A stretch of 64,000 bases of DNA from Leptothoe kymatousa TAU-MAC 1615. Lineage in GTDB: Bacteria > Cyanobacteriota > Cyanobacteriia > Phormidesmidales > Phormidesmidaceae. The translations under genes and the position numbers were made by a program. Position 1 is the first letter of the stretch. Each line of letters begins with the position of its first letter. Location: assembly GCF_018739865.1 (NCBI RefSeq), contig NZ_JADOER010000007.1, positions 97,614 to 161,613 on the forward strand. Reading direction: 5' to 3'. The notes beneath the pieces were generated by a model, which did not search any database, was not told where the DNA came from, and saw only the letters and a list, made by a program, of their open reading frames with translations. Shown here piece by piece: positions 1 through 8,417 of the stretch.

Positions 1-362
1 GTGCAGGAGGATCCAATAACGGCATCAATGGACAGTGAGCTAGTCAATTTTACTGTGGTTTTTTTCCGATAAAAATTAAGGGAATCCTCTAAACAAGCTA
101 TTTAGCGAATCTTGCACCTTCAACGTAGTCGAAATCGGAACAAAGAGGGGATCAAGATTCGGTTTCTGCGACTGACGAGGCAAGGAGAAGACAATTATTG
201 TGGTCTTATTGGCGAATCAATAAGATAGCAAGCTTAACTTGTTACAATAGTTAACAAATGAACCGACTTGGAGTACCTGACCAATTCCCAACGGGTGCGG
301 ATGGAGATCCAGAATGTACGGTCATATCTATTGAAAAGCTTTATAGATTAAGGATATAGCCC
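1..362. other. gene-free left edge
   Basis: No coding frame with a convincing start or family match is visible. The stretch is AT-rich and should include the promoter of the AarF-like gene that starts at 363. AAGGAT about 10 bases upstream of that ATG is a plausible ribosome binding site. The left end may hold the tail of a gene lying outside the window, but nothing recognisable is seen. Confidence 0.5.
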
Positions 363-2291
363 ATGCATGCTGCGCCAGCATCCCCTAGTTTGAATGACCA
401 ATATCAAGCTCCAGTCCAGTCGGTGGAAGAACTATTGACCTACGATCCCGATGCGATCGCTCAATATTACCGTTCTCGCCCCGTCCAAATTTTTCTACGG
501 CTGGTGGAACTCCTATGGACCTTTCTCGGGTTTGGCCTGGGCCTGCTTTGGGATCGACAAACCGGCGGCGCAGCAAAGAATGAAGCTAAACGGGCCATTC
601 AGTTACGAGACGTGCTAACGAAACTTGGTCCTGCCTACATCAAAATCGGTCAGGCCCTATCCACACGACCCGACTTAGTCCCCCCGGCATACATGGAAGA
701 GCTGGTGAAATTACAGGACCAGATTCCTCCATTTCCCAATGAAATTGCCTTTCGCCTGATTCAAGAAGATTTAGGCGCAACTCCAGATGATATTTATGCG
801 GAATTTTCCTCCCACCCCGTAGCAGCAGCATCCCTGGGCCAAGTCTATAAAGGCAAACTCAAAACCGGTGAAGACGTTGCCATTAAAGTGCAACGGCCAG
901 GGCTCACGGCACAGATCACCCGCGACATCTATTTACTACGCCGTTTTGCCCAATGGACCTGCAATAACCTCAAGGTGGTACGTAGCGACCTCGTCAGCAT
1001 CATGGACGAGTTTGGCACCCGCATTTTTGAGGAAATGGACTACACCCACGAAGGGGAAAATGCCCAACGGTTTGAAACCCTGTATGGCTATTTGCCTGAA
1101 ATCATCGTGCCGCAGATCTATACGGATCTGACAGCCCGTCGGGTCTTGACCATGGAGTGGATTAACGGCACCAAGCTAACTGAGCCAGAAATCCTAGAGT
1201 CCAAGGGATTAAAAGCCACTGACATCGTTGAAATCGGAGTTCAGTGCTCCCTGAGACAGCTTTTAGAACATGGCTTTTTCCATGCCGATCCTCACCCTGG
1301 CAATCTGTTAGTCACCGATGAAGGCAAACTGGCCTACCTAGACTTTGGCATGATGTGCACGGTCGAAAGCTACCAGCGATACGGTTTAATTGAAGCCATC
1401 GTGCACATGGTCAACCGCGACTTTGAAGGCTTAGCCAACGACTATGTCAAATTAGAATTCCTCACGCCGGATACCGACCTCAGCCCAATCATTCCGGCAC
1501 TGGCCAGCGTCTTCAACAACGCCCTCGGTGCGACAGTCGCAGAACTTAACCTGAAAAGCATTACGGATGAGTTTTCAGCCCTAATGTATGAATATCCTTT
1601 CCGCGTGCCCGCCTACTACGCGCTGATCATTCGCTCATTGGTCACATTAGACGGCATCGCCATCAGCGTTGATCCCGAGTTCAAAGTACTGAGCAAAGCC
1701 TATCCCTACGTAGCCAAACGCCTCCTCACCGATTCGGCCCCGGAGCTACGTCAATCCCTCCAAGAACTACTATTCAAGGATGGGGACTTTCGCTGGAATC
1801 GCCTTGAGAATCTCCTGCGCAATGCTCGCAATAGCCAAGATTATGACCTGGAGAAAGTCCTACAGCAAACCATCGACTATCTATTTTCAGAACGTGGCGA
1901 CCACATTCGTGACCACATTGCCGATGAGCTTGCCAAAAGCCTGGACCAATTTGGCCATGGGTTAGTACAGCGACTCCAGGCAACCATGGGGAGTACGCCC
2001 ACAGCAGGAAAAGCTCCTCAATCCAGCTTTGGCGGGAAGGAATGGGAACACATCAGTCGTATTCTAGGGCTGCTGGGAGACACAAAAGGCATGGACGGTA
2101 CTGCCGTTGTCCGACTGATGCCGCAGGTATTGATCAAGCCAGAAACCCGCCAAATGGGACAGCGCGTTGCTAATAACCTAGCCCAACGAGCAGCGGCTAG
2201 ACTGCTGCGTAATTTGTTTCTAGGGCACACTGCACCAGCCCAAAACCAGCACTTATCTGGGCCAGCCCTACCAGCATCGAAACCAGCCTAG
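363..2291 (+). CDS. AarF/UbiB (ABC1) atypical kinase
   Basis: This 642-residue protein is an ABC1/UbiB-type atypical kinase. Family members support prenylquinone metabolism and, in plastids, act on plastoglobules and membrane lipids. Visible marks: the family KxGQ signature (KIGQALSTRPD, about residues 94-104), the Ala-rich nucleotide loop AAASLGQV (about 154-161), the lysine in VAIKVQRPG, HADPHPGNLL near residue 307 and LDFGMM near 324. A hydrophobic stretch around residues 43-63 precedes the kinase core. The C-terminal 200 residues are the variable extension of cyanobacterial paralogues. The ATG at 363 has AAGGAT upstream. Cyanobacteria usually carry several paralogues, so the substrate cannot be named from sequence. 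It appears to be transcribed alone. Confidence 0.93.
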   Translation: MHAAPASPSLNDQYQAPVQSVEELLTYDPDAIAQYYRSRPVQIFLRLVELLWTFLGFGLGLLWDRQTGGAAKNEAKRAIQLRDVLTKLGPAYIKIGQALSTRPDLVPPAYMEELVKLQDQIPPFPNEIAFRLIQEDLGATPDDIYAEFSSHPVAAASLGQVYKGKLKTGEDVAIKVQRPGLTAQITRDIYLLRRFAQWTCNNLKVVRSDLVSIMDEFGTRIFEEMDYTHEGENAQRFETLYGYLPEIIVPQIYTDLTARRVLTMEWINGTKLTEPEILESKGLKATDIVEIGVQCSLRQLLEHGFFHADPHPGNLLVTDEGKLAYLDFGMMCTVESYQRYGLIEAIVHMVNRDFEGLANDYVKLEFLTPDTDLSPIIPALASVFNNALGATVAELNLKSITDEFSALMYEYPFRVPAYYALIIRSLVTLDGIAISVDPEFKVLSKAYPYVAKRLLTDSAPELRQSLQELLFKDGDFRWNRLENLLRNARNSQDYDLEKVLQQTIDYLFSERGDHIRDHIADELAKSLDQFGHGLVQRLQATMGSTPTAGKAPQSSFGGKEWEHISRILGLLGDTKGMDGTAVVRLMPQVLIKPETRQMGQRVANNLAQRAAARLLRNLFLGHTAPAQNQHLSGPALPASKPA

Positions 2292-2352
2292 GTAGCCCCC
2301 AAATCGACAAGCGCTAAATCACTTAGCCTAAAAAGGCTCAAACCTCCTAAGT

Positions 2353-2799
2353 TTAGGGGATTTGAGTTTGATTTTGGCGTTCTAGTTCTTCTTGCTCTAA
2401 CCGTAGTTTCTTTTCTAATTCTTGAATCTCGTCTCGACGCGCTGCCGTCTCTAGGGCACGGCGGCGGATTTCTTGACTTTGTAACGTCAGAGATTGGCGC
2501 CACTGTTCTGCACGTTCCACTTCTTGGTGGAAAAACTGTGGCGTCACTCCTTGGGTCAGGAATTGAGATACTAGGTCTAAAATCCAGTCCGTTGCTTCTT
2601 GAAGAGCAACCACTTTATTTGAAGCATCTAGCTCAACTAGAACTAGTGTGCCTTCATTAAAGGTCACCGGCAATGTAGACACAACCTCCTGATCACCTAT
2701 GGATAATTCCCATAAGTAGTCTTCCAGCTGACGTGCAAGAAACTGTAAAACGAGAGCCCCCTCAGAGGTTGTATGGCAAACCTTGGCCAAGTGCTGCAT
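2353..2799 (-). CDS. conserved cyanobacterial protein with C-terminal coiled coil
   Basis: A 148-residue soluble protein without a motif I can name. The first 100 residues look globular, with alternating hydrophobic strands and helices. Residues from about 105 to the end are highly charged and heptad-like (RRDEIQELEKKLRLEQEELE), which predicts a coiled coil. It converges on the AarF-like gene with about 60 bases between the two stops. No signal peptide or membrane segment is seen. The composition and codon use look like a real gene, and I have an impression of similar short proteins in other cyanobacteria, but no function can be given. Confidence 0.7.
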   Translation of the reverse strand: MQHLAKVCHTTSEGALVLQFLARQLEDYLWELSIGDQEVVSTLPVTFNEGTLVLVELDASNKVVALQEATDWILDLVSQFLTQGVTPQFFHQEVERAEQWRQSLTLQSQEIRRRALETAARRDEIQELEKKLRLEQEELERQNQTQIP

Positions 2800-3294
2800 G
2801 GTTGGATAAGCAAACGGCTAAAACCAGTATACCCTTACCCTCTTCGGTGGTTATGCATCCTGTCGGGGAGGTTCCACTAGATTTCTCCACTAGATGGTAT
2901 CAAGGGACACAAAGAAAGAGGGTTGTAACACCCAGAATATTCAAAAATAATTGATTTTTGTAATCAACCATAGATTGGCCGTCTAGCCTGAGGCTATGGG
3001 GAAACGGTGCTAATTAGCGGCACTAATATTAAGCCAATCAGGGTATTGCATTGGATCTGGTTGAAATTGAGGCAAAAAAGTCTTGGTTTTCCGGATACTT
3101 TTTGCTAGATCTAACGTCTGAGATCTTGCCAAGCAAATTATTTCACTCGCTTTTTCAGGTGGCAACTACCTGTGGCTAAGCTAATGGCAGTTGTCTTTGA
3201 TTGAATCACCAAAGGCTACAGCCATAAATTGCGTAGGATGGCCTCATGCAAGTGTTTCTGGGGCTGTGGCATCAGTAAATCAGGTCCAAACGTT
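2800..3294. other. gene-free stretch between divergent genes
   Basis: No coding frame here resembles a real gene. It should contain the divergent promoters for the coiled-coil protein (minus) and the anti-sigma-like protein (plus). A short direct repeat CCACTAGAT occurs twice near 2875-2895. Nothing else stands out. Confidence 0.5.
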
Positions 3295-3861
3295 ATGTCC
3301 TTTCATCATGATCAGCCTTGCAAAGGTGACTTATCCAATAATTGTGAGCCCCTGGCTGAATCTGAACATCATAGTCATGATCATCATGAGAACAGCAGTC
3401 CCTCCAAAGAGAACGAAGATCTCAACATGGCTATAGTCGATCTTGATGATGAGGAAGCTCGGTTTGAACTGTTAAGTGCCTATGTAGACAATGAAGTGAC
3501 CGCACAGGAACGGCAGCTGGTTGGCCAGTGGCTCAGGGATGAGCCCGCCATGCAGGAGATGTATCAACAATTACTTATGCTGCGCCAAGCGATTCGCACA
3601 GCTCCTGTGCCACCGCCACCGCCCCTCGAGGTGCCCACACCCCCCAATGCATGGCAAAGGGCATTATCCAGTGGCGTTCGGTGGACCCTGGTCTGCACCA
3701 CTGCGATCGCACTCTTTAGTGGGTTCAGCCAGTTAAGGAGTCCCCAGGGGCGTCAGAATGTATATGAAGCCTGGCAATGGCTCAAATCGCTGCCCCAAGA
3801 AACCCTATGGGAGTTTGCATCAACGGTGAAAGAATTGCCCTCTAACAATTCTGTGCCCTAG
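3295..3861 (+). CDS. anti-sigma-factor-like membrane protein
   Basis: About 188 residues from the ATG at 3295. The segment RFELLSAYVDNEVTAQERQLV matches the N-terminal fold of cyanobacterial anti-sigma factors, which sequester ECF-type sigma factors at the membrane. The classical zinc ligands (HxxxCxxC) are not seen within that domain. An N-terminal His-rich run (EHHSHDHH) precedes it if the upstream start is right. One membrane segment (WTLVCTTAIALFSGF) follows a Pro-rich linker, leaving a short C-terminal tail. Start choice is uncertain: ATG codons at 3229, 3295 and 3427 are in frame, and the conserved part fits any of them. No sigma gene is adjacent. A GTGCCC/GGGCAC inverted repeat spans the stop codon and could end transcription. 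Confidence 0.72.
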   Translation: MSFHHDQPCKGDLSNNCEPLAESEHHSHDHHENSSPSKENEDLNMAIVDLDDEEARFELLSAYVDNEVTAQERQLVGQWLRDEPAMQEMYQQLLMLRQAIRTAPVPPPPPLEVPTPPNAWQRALSSGVRWTLVCTTAIALFSGFSQLRSPQGRQNVYEAWQWLKSLPQETLWEFASTVKELPSNNSVP

Positions 3862-3872
3862 GGGGCACAAAC

Positions 3873-5120
3873 TTAGGCAGTTTCCGCATCATTAAGGGCA
3901 CGGCAAATGCCAAAGACGGAGGTAAAACCGTGCAAAAACGTCGTGTTACCCACCGGGCCAATTTCCCCGCTACAAAAAAAGCCCCCCAACGGAATGGGTC
4001 CTAACTCACGACTAAACTGCTCAGTATCACAATCGGGCATATCAAATAGATTGGTGCCACGGCCATTACAGGCAAATAGCAGCGCACCAGAAGGCGCAAC
4101 ATCGCTTCTTTTCTTACTCTCTAAACGGTAGGCAGCCAGGAGCGTGGCTAGGTCATCCCTAGCCGTATCTGCGTCCCTTAAATGAAACTGAATGCGTTGG
4201 CCAGGGCGAATCCGATCGGCAATAGCAATGGCACCAACCTTAGGGTCCACCCCCACCAAATTACGAATCAAAAAATCACCTTGTCCTAGGGACTGCTTAA
4301 ATCCACTTTGTGCGAGCCCAATAAATAGAGACTCTTGGGCCAACTGACGATCCGTTTCATCCAAATCTTGAAATAATTCCTGTAACGCCTCTAGTGGTGT
4401 TTGCTCCAGGTCATCGTCTGTGTTTCCTTGCGCCGCGACCTTCGTGACAACATTGCGATCGCCCTCTACCACACGAAATGTCGGGCCAATAGGGCGACAG
4501 CCCTGGGCCACAATCGCATCGATCATAATGTTGCCAGACAAGGCTACCCCCACCACCCCTTGCCGGTACAGCTGCTGGCCACAAAATAGCCCACAGCTAC
4601 GACTAATACTTTCAATGCCTGCCAGCCCGCCCACCTTGACCGAGTCTGGATAGGCAAAATCCAAGCCTTGCAACAGGTCATTCATGCCTGAGGCAAACGG
4701 ATCCGCCATCAGCAGGAAATGGGGCTGATCCACAGGGGCAACTCCAATGATTTCAGTCCACTCACTCGGCGGACTGTCCAAGTCGGGTAGCTCCTCAATA
4801 GATAGATGAAACCCTTGAATATCTACATTGGGTAAATAGGCTGCCGTCAAACTAATACCAGCCGCATCTTCGACCTCAGCCAGTTGGTTCACCTTGGTTC
4901 TACCAATGACGCCACTGCCACTACAGCCAATGATGTGGGCACCCCCCAAAGGACCTTTCAGCAAAGGCAACACACGGGAATATTCACTAGCGAAGGCCGA
5001 TGAAATAAAAATTATGGCCAAATTGGGGGCCGTTTCCAACTGAGTTAATACCCGCTCAATCACCTCTCGCAGCGCCAATTCCAGGGAAGGATGAGTAGAA
5101 ACAGCACTGGCCCATTTCAT
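3873..5120 (-). CDS. FIST domain sensory protein
   Basis: A 415-residue protein with the FIST N and FIST C domains, a pair found in bacterial signal transduction and proposed to bind small ligands such as amino acids. The start MKWASAVSTHPSLE at 5120 is the usual beginning of cyanobacterial members; an upstream TTG at 5168 adds 16 residues without support. The FIST-N core shows IIGCSGSGVIG, and the C-terminal half has LIRNLVGVDP and ends with the typical GGFFCSGEIGPVG and FLHGFTSVFGI blocks. There is no linked kinase or receiver domain in the protein. It converges on the anti-sigma-like gene with 11 bases between stops, and is divergent from cp12. The output partner is not evident. Confidence 0.9.
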   Translation of the reverse strand: MKWASAVSTHPSLELALREVIERVLTQLETAPNLAIIFISSAFASEYSRVLPLLKGPLGGAHIIGCSGSGVIGRTKVNQLAEVEDAAGISLTAAYLPNVDIQGFHLSIEELPDLDSPPSEWTEIIGVAPVDQPHFLLMADPFASGMNDLLQGLDFAYPDSVKVGGLAGIESISRSCGLFCGQQLYRQGVVGVALSGNIMIDAIVAQGCRPIGPTFRVVEGDRNVVTKVAAQGNTDDDLEQTPLEALQELFQDLDETDRQLAQESLFIGLAQSGFKQSLGQGDFLIRNLVGVDPKVGAIAIADRIRPGQRIQFHLRDADTARDDLATLLAAYRLESKKRSDVAPSGALLFACNGRGTNLFDMPDCDTEQFSRELGPIPLGGFFCSGEIGPVGNTTFLHGFTSVFGICRALNDAETA

Positions 5121-5577
5121 AGCAGTTGGTGAAGGTGACGACAAACTCAATCCCCTATAAAAACTCAAGCTTAGATACTAACAGTCTAGGTCCCGACGTT
5201 CGGGCTCAGAGCAATTTCTTCAGAAATCGGATAATTCGATTTTAAAGGGTTGACCATGGCCTCACCAAGAAAAGGGTGTAGTTTCATAAAGGAGACATGG
5301 GGCGCTATATCCATGCTAATTGCATCGAAAACGGCTATTTCAAGACATCCCATCGCTTACAGTTTCGACGTCCGACAAGCTCGATAATCTAAATTACAAA
5401 ATGCTTCTTTAGATACAACTGATTTTAAAATTTCGAGGCTACCATAAGGCTGTAGCCTAAATCGAAAGGCTGCAATGCGCTAACAGACTACGTTGAGGTT
5501 CAACTAACGAGTTAGAGCAATCATACCCAAACTATCGATTACATATTTTCGTTGAAAGTCAAGGCAGCCTATAAATT
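5121..5577. other. divergent promoter region upstream of cp12
   Basis: No gene is visible. The stretch separates the FIST gene from cp12 and should hold both promoters. It contains an imperfect hairpin at 5431-5467 (AGGCTAC pairing with GTAGCCT, extended by TTTCG with CGAAA) about 110 bases upstream of cp12. No clear -35/-10 pair could be assigned with confidence. Confidence 0.45.
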
Positions 5578-5802
5578 ATGAGCGATATTCAAGAAAAAAT
5601 TTCTGAAGAAATCAAATCAGCCCGTGATGTCTGCAGCACCGATGGTAATAGCGCTGATTCTTGCGCTGCCGCCTGGGATGCCGTAGAAGAACTTCAAGCT
5701 GAAGCTTCACATCAGAAAGCTGATGCTAAACCCAAAACCAATTTTGAAACTTACTGCGATGAAAATCCAGAAGCGGATGAATGCCGTATTTACGAAGACT
5801 AA
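5578..5802 (+). CDS. cp12: CP12, redox switch of the Calvin cycle
   Basis: A 74-residue CP12. It is an intrinsically disordered protein that bridges GAPDH and phosphoribulokinase and switches both off in the dark through thioredoxin-controlled disulfides. Both cysteine pairs are present: CSTDGNSADSC in the N-terminal half and CDENPEADEC near the C-terminus. The core AWDAVEELQAE is the family signature. Length and acidic composition are typical for the full-length form, and the acidic end (CRIYED) is the GAPDH-binding tail. No CBS fusion is seen. It is a single gene, closed by a hairpin at 5878-5915. Confidence 0.96.
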   Translation: MSDIQEKISEEIKSARDVCSTDGNSADSCAAAWDAVEELQAEASHQKADAKPKTNFETYCDENPEADECRIYED

Positions 5803-5877
5803 GTCCATTGTTTAACCTAATCCATCGCTAGATTTCGCTTGGACCATGGCGCAAAAAGTCTAGCAAGTTGGGTAAAT

Positions 5878-5915
5878 TAAAGGCCAGGCTCCTATTTTCA
5901 GGACCCTGGCCTTTA
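5878..5915 (+). terminator. hairpin downstream of cp12
   Basis: An 11-bp perfect stem (TAAAGGCCAGG with CCTGGCCTTTA) has a 16-base loop that contains a further TCC/GGA pairing. It sits 76 bases past the cp12 stop. The T tract after it is short, so termination efficiency is uncertain. Confidence 0.6.
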
Positions 5916-6031
5916 TGATCGGTGCACACCAGGCCGGGGCTAACTATATTGCCGACGCCTGGCAGATGGGCTAGCTATCAAGCCCCACGATGTTAATCTA
6001 GAGAGCGTTTCGATGGCCCGCCATAACGTTT

Positions 6032-6628
6032 ATGCCTAGTTCTTCGTTCTTACAGTCATTGGTTTGGACTGACTATCGCCTGGCAGTAGTCTTTACTGTG
6101 CTGCTCCCGTTGGTCTTTTTAGTATGGGCACTCATTGCCCGTGCCGAAGTACTACAGCTGCTGCTAATTATTTATTGGAAGGTATCTAGCCTATTGGCAA
6201 TCACGCTATATCTGATGATTGCAGGTCTGCCTTTTAGCTTTTTGACCGCTGCGATCGCTAGGATACTCATTCCTATCTCCCTATGGTTTTGGGCCGATCT
6301 AAACGAAGAAATTCGAGAACAACCCTTCTCGCTGTTGAAACTAGCATTTACGGCGTGGCGATGGGGTGTCTCCGTATATTGTGGTCTGGGCATCATCCTG
6401 CAGATCCCGTTCCTGCGCTGCGCATTTTCCCAAGCAACCTTTGCCAGTGACAGTTGTCAGGTGTGGTTAGAGGCACCTAAATTATTCAGACAAATGTTCC
6501 ACGCGGGCTTCACACCAGGTTTTTTAGGGTTTTGGGCGCTCTTGGCATTGATCAGCTACGTTCTAACCCTGAGTTATTTCGTATTTGTCAAATTAGGTCG
6601 TCAGGGTCGTTCTGCCCTAAATCAATAG
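6032..6628 (+). CDS. DUF3177 family membrane protein
   Basis: A 198-residue integral membrane protein restricted, as far as I know, to cyanobacteria and relatives (DUF3177). Four to five hydrophobic segments are visible: about residues 17-36, 42-65, 72-90 (ILIPISLWFWADL), 115-130 and 165-190. The conserved N-terminal SLVWTDYRLAVVF and the tail motif FLGFWALLALISYVL fit the family. Its function is unknown. The next gene follows by 23 bases and may be co-transcribed. The ATG at 6032 lacks a strong ribosome binding site. Confidence 0.82.
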   Translation: MPSSSFLQSLVWTDYRLAVVFTVLLPLVFLVWALIARAEVLQLLLIIYWKVSSLLAITLYLMIAGLPFSFLTAAIARILIPISLWFWADLNEEIREQPFSLLKLAFTAWRWGVSVYCGLGIILQIPFLRCAFSQATFASDSCQVWLEAPKLFRQMFHAGFTPGFLGFWALLALISYVLTLSYFVFVKLGRQGRSALNQ

Positions 6629-6651
6629 TTGTAGGCTAAGTTACCTGAGCA

Positions 6652-6942
6652 ATGGCAATGTCAGTGGCAAAACGCCTCGAAAATTATACGATTGAACATC
6701 CTCAAGAGGTTTTATTGGTTTCCATTGAAATCGACGATGAGGCAGATCAGATATTGATATTTCGAGGATTTTCCAGCTCCCTGATGCGTCCTACCTCTTT
6801 TGACCCCGATGTTCCTGTCTTATCTGATCGAGCAGTCATCGTCACGGTGGATCGGCTAGCGGGCCCCTACAATCCTGACGCCCCTGACTATTTAGAGAAA
6901 AACATCCGCTGGGAAATATTTTCACAACGATTAGGCGATTAA
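6652..6942 (+). CDS. small conserved cyanobacterial/plastid-type protein
   Basis: A 96-residue soluble protein. The centre reads ILIFRGFSSSLMRPTSFDPD followed by VPVLSD and a VDRLAGPYNP block. I recall this arrangement as a conserved cyanobacterial family with plant plastid relatives (possibly DUF7734), but I cannot verify the accession. No cofactor or catalytic motif is evident. ATG codons at 6652 and 6658 are both possible starts. It lies 23 bases after the DUF3177 gene on the same strand, which suggests a two-gene operon. Confidence 0.75.
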   Translation: MAMSVAKRLENYTIEHPQEVLLVSIEIDDEADQILIFRGFSSSLMRPTSFDPDVPVLSDRAVIVTVDRLAGPYNPDAPDYLEKNIRWEIFSQRLGD

Positions 6943-7068
6943 CTCATTCTTGAGGTTACACCTGTTACGTTCAAGACCTGTCACAATAGTTACTAGCTGT
7001 CGCTTGTCTTAATCCGCCTCCTTAGGCCGGAGGTCTCGGTAATTGTCTATTGCGCTTCTTCTTCTGCC

Positions 7069-8139
7069 ATGCATCAAACACACGATTTACACGTGGTTGA
7101 AACCCGACCTCTGATTAGTCCAGCACTCCTGCACGCAGAGCTTCCTCTGACTCAAGCGGCAGCCGCTCTCGTTGCTCAAACGCGCGATCGCATTCGTAAT
7201 ATTCTCTACAACGAAGACCGCAGGCTCCTAGTGATTGTCGGTCCTTGCTCTGTGCATGATATTGCAGCAGCACGGGACTATGGCCAACGCCTAGTCAAAC
7301 TAAGAGAACGTCTTTCTTCTGAGCTCGAAATCGTGATGCGGGTTTACTTTGAAAAACCCCGTACTAATATCGGCTGGAAAGGCTTAATCAACGACCCCCA
7401 CCTGGACGGCAGCTATGACATCAACCAAGGGTTGAGATTAGCGCGTCAGCTACTGATCGATTTGGCAGAAATGGGACTCCCCGCAGCCACAGAACTGCTC
7501 GACCCCATTACGCCTCAATATATTGCGGACGTAATTTCCTGGACAGCGATCGGAGCTCGTACAACGGAAAGCCAAACCCATCGGGAAATGGCGTCTGGTT
7601 TATCCATGCCCATCGGCTTCAAAAATAATACGGACGGTAGCTTGCAGGCGGCAACCAACGCTATGGTAGCGGCCAGTCGTCCCCACCATTTTCTAGGCAT
7701 CAACCACAGCGGTTTAGCCAGTATCGTAGCCACCACAGGCAATCCCGATGGCCATCTGGTCTTGCGCGGCGGCAAGCATGGACCGAACTATGATGCCAAA
7801 AATGTTAAAGAAGCCGTTGAGCAACTATCCAAAGCTGGCCTCAATCCTCGATTAATGGTGGACTGTAGCCACGCCAACGCCAACAAAAAGCACCAACAGC
7901 AATCCGTCGTCCTAGAAGAAATTTCTAACCAATTGAAATCTGGCTCCCGCAACATCCTCGGTGTGATGATTGAAAGTCACATTCGCGCTGGACGGCAGGC
8001 CATTCCTGAAAATTTAGACGACCTCGTCTACGGTCAAAGTATTACAGATGCCTGTGTTGACTTTGAAACAACCGAAGACATGTTGCAACAATTGGCTACA
8101 GCCATCAAACCTCACCTGTCGGCGACGGCCCCTCTCTAA
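7069..8139 (+). CDS. aroF: 3-deoxy-7-phosphoheptulonate (DAHP) synthase, class I
   Basis: A 356-residue DAHP synthase of the AroFGH type. It condenses phosphoenolpyruvate and erythrose 4-phosphate in the first step of the shikimate pathway. The signature blocks are present: VIVGPCSVHD (about residue 56-65, substrate binding), the SMPIGFKNNTDGS block, LRGGKHGPNYDA and VDCSHANANKKH (metal and phosphate binding). Length equals the E. coli feedback-sensitive isozymes. Which aromatic amino acid inhibits it cannot be read from sequence, so the symbol could equally be aroG. It is a single gene, closed by a strong bidirectional terminator at 8372-8413. Confidence 0.95.
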   Translation: MHQTHDLHVVETRPLISPALLHAELPLTQAAAALVAQTRDRIRNILYNEDRRLLVIVGPCSVHDIAAARDYGQRLVKLRERLSSELEIVMRVYFEKPRTNIGWKGLINDPHLDGSYDINQGLRLARQLLIDLAEMGLPAATELLDPITPQYIADVISWTAIGARTTESQTHREMASGLSMPIGFKNNTDGSLQAATNAMVAASRPHHFLGINHSGLASIVATTGNPDGHLVLRGGKHGPNYDAKNVKEAVEQLSKAGLNPRLMVDCSHANANKKHQQQSVVLEEISNQLKSGSRNILGVMIESHIRAGRQAIPENLDDLVYGQSITDACVDFETTEDMLQQLATAIKPHLSATAPL

Positions 8140-8371
8140 GGAATGACGATTAAATAACTTCCAATTTTGCCGGACTAACTCCGAGGGAGACGTTGCACGT
8201 TGGGTTTACCGATGCCCATAGGGCTATAAGACTCCGCTCAGTCCCCTGTGGCTAGCGGTGACAATTATGGAATTGATTGCGTTTTCCTAAGAGGCACCTC
8301 TTTAAGAGCATGGAATAGGGCCGATTAGATTCCTAGGGGCCTTTTAACAAGGCACTGCATAAAAAAAGAGC

Positions 8372-8417
8372 AATGGACCGATGCTTTGTTTACTGGCAAA
8401 GCATCGGTCCATTTTTT
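8372..8417. terminator. bidirectional terminator between convergent genes
   Basis: A 17-bp perfect stem (AATGGACCGATGCTTTG and its complement) has an 8-base loop, is flanked by an A run on the left and by T6 on the right, and lies between the DAHP synthase stop and the stop of the converging beta-barrel gene. It should end transcription in both directions. Confidence 0.88.
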
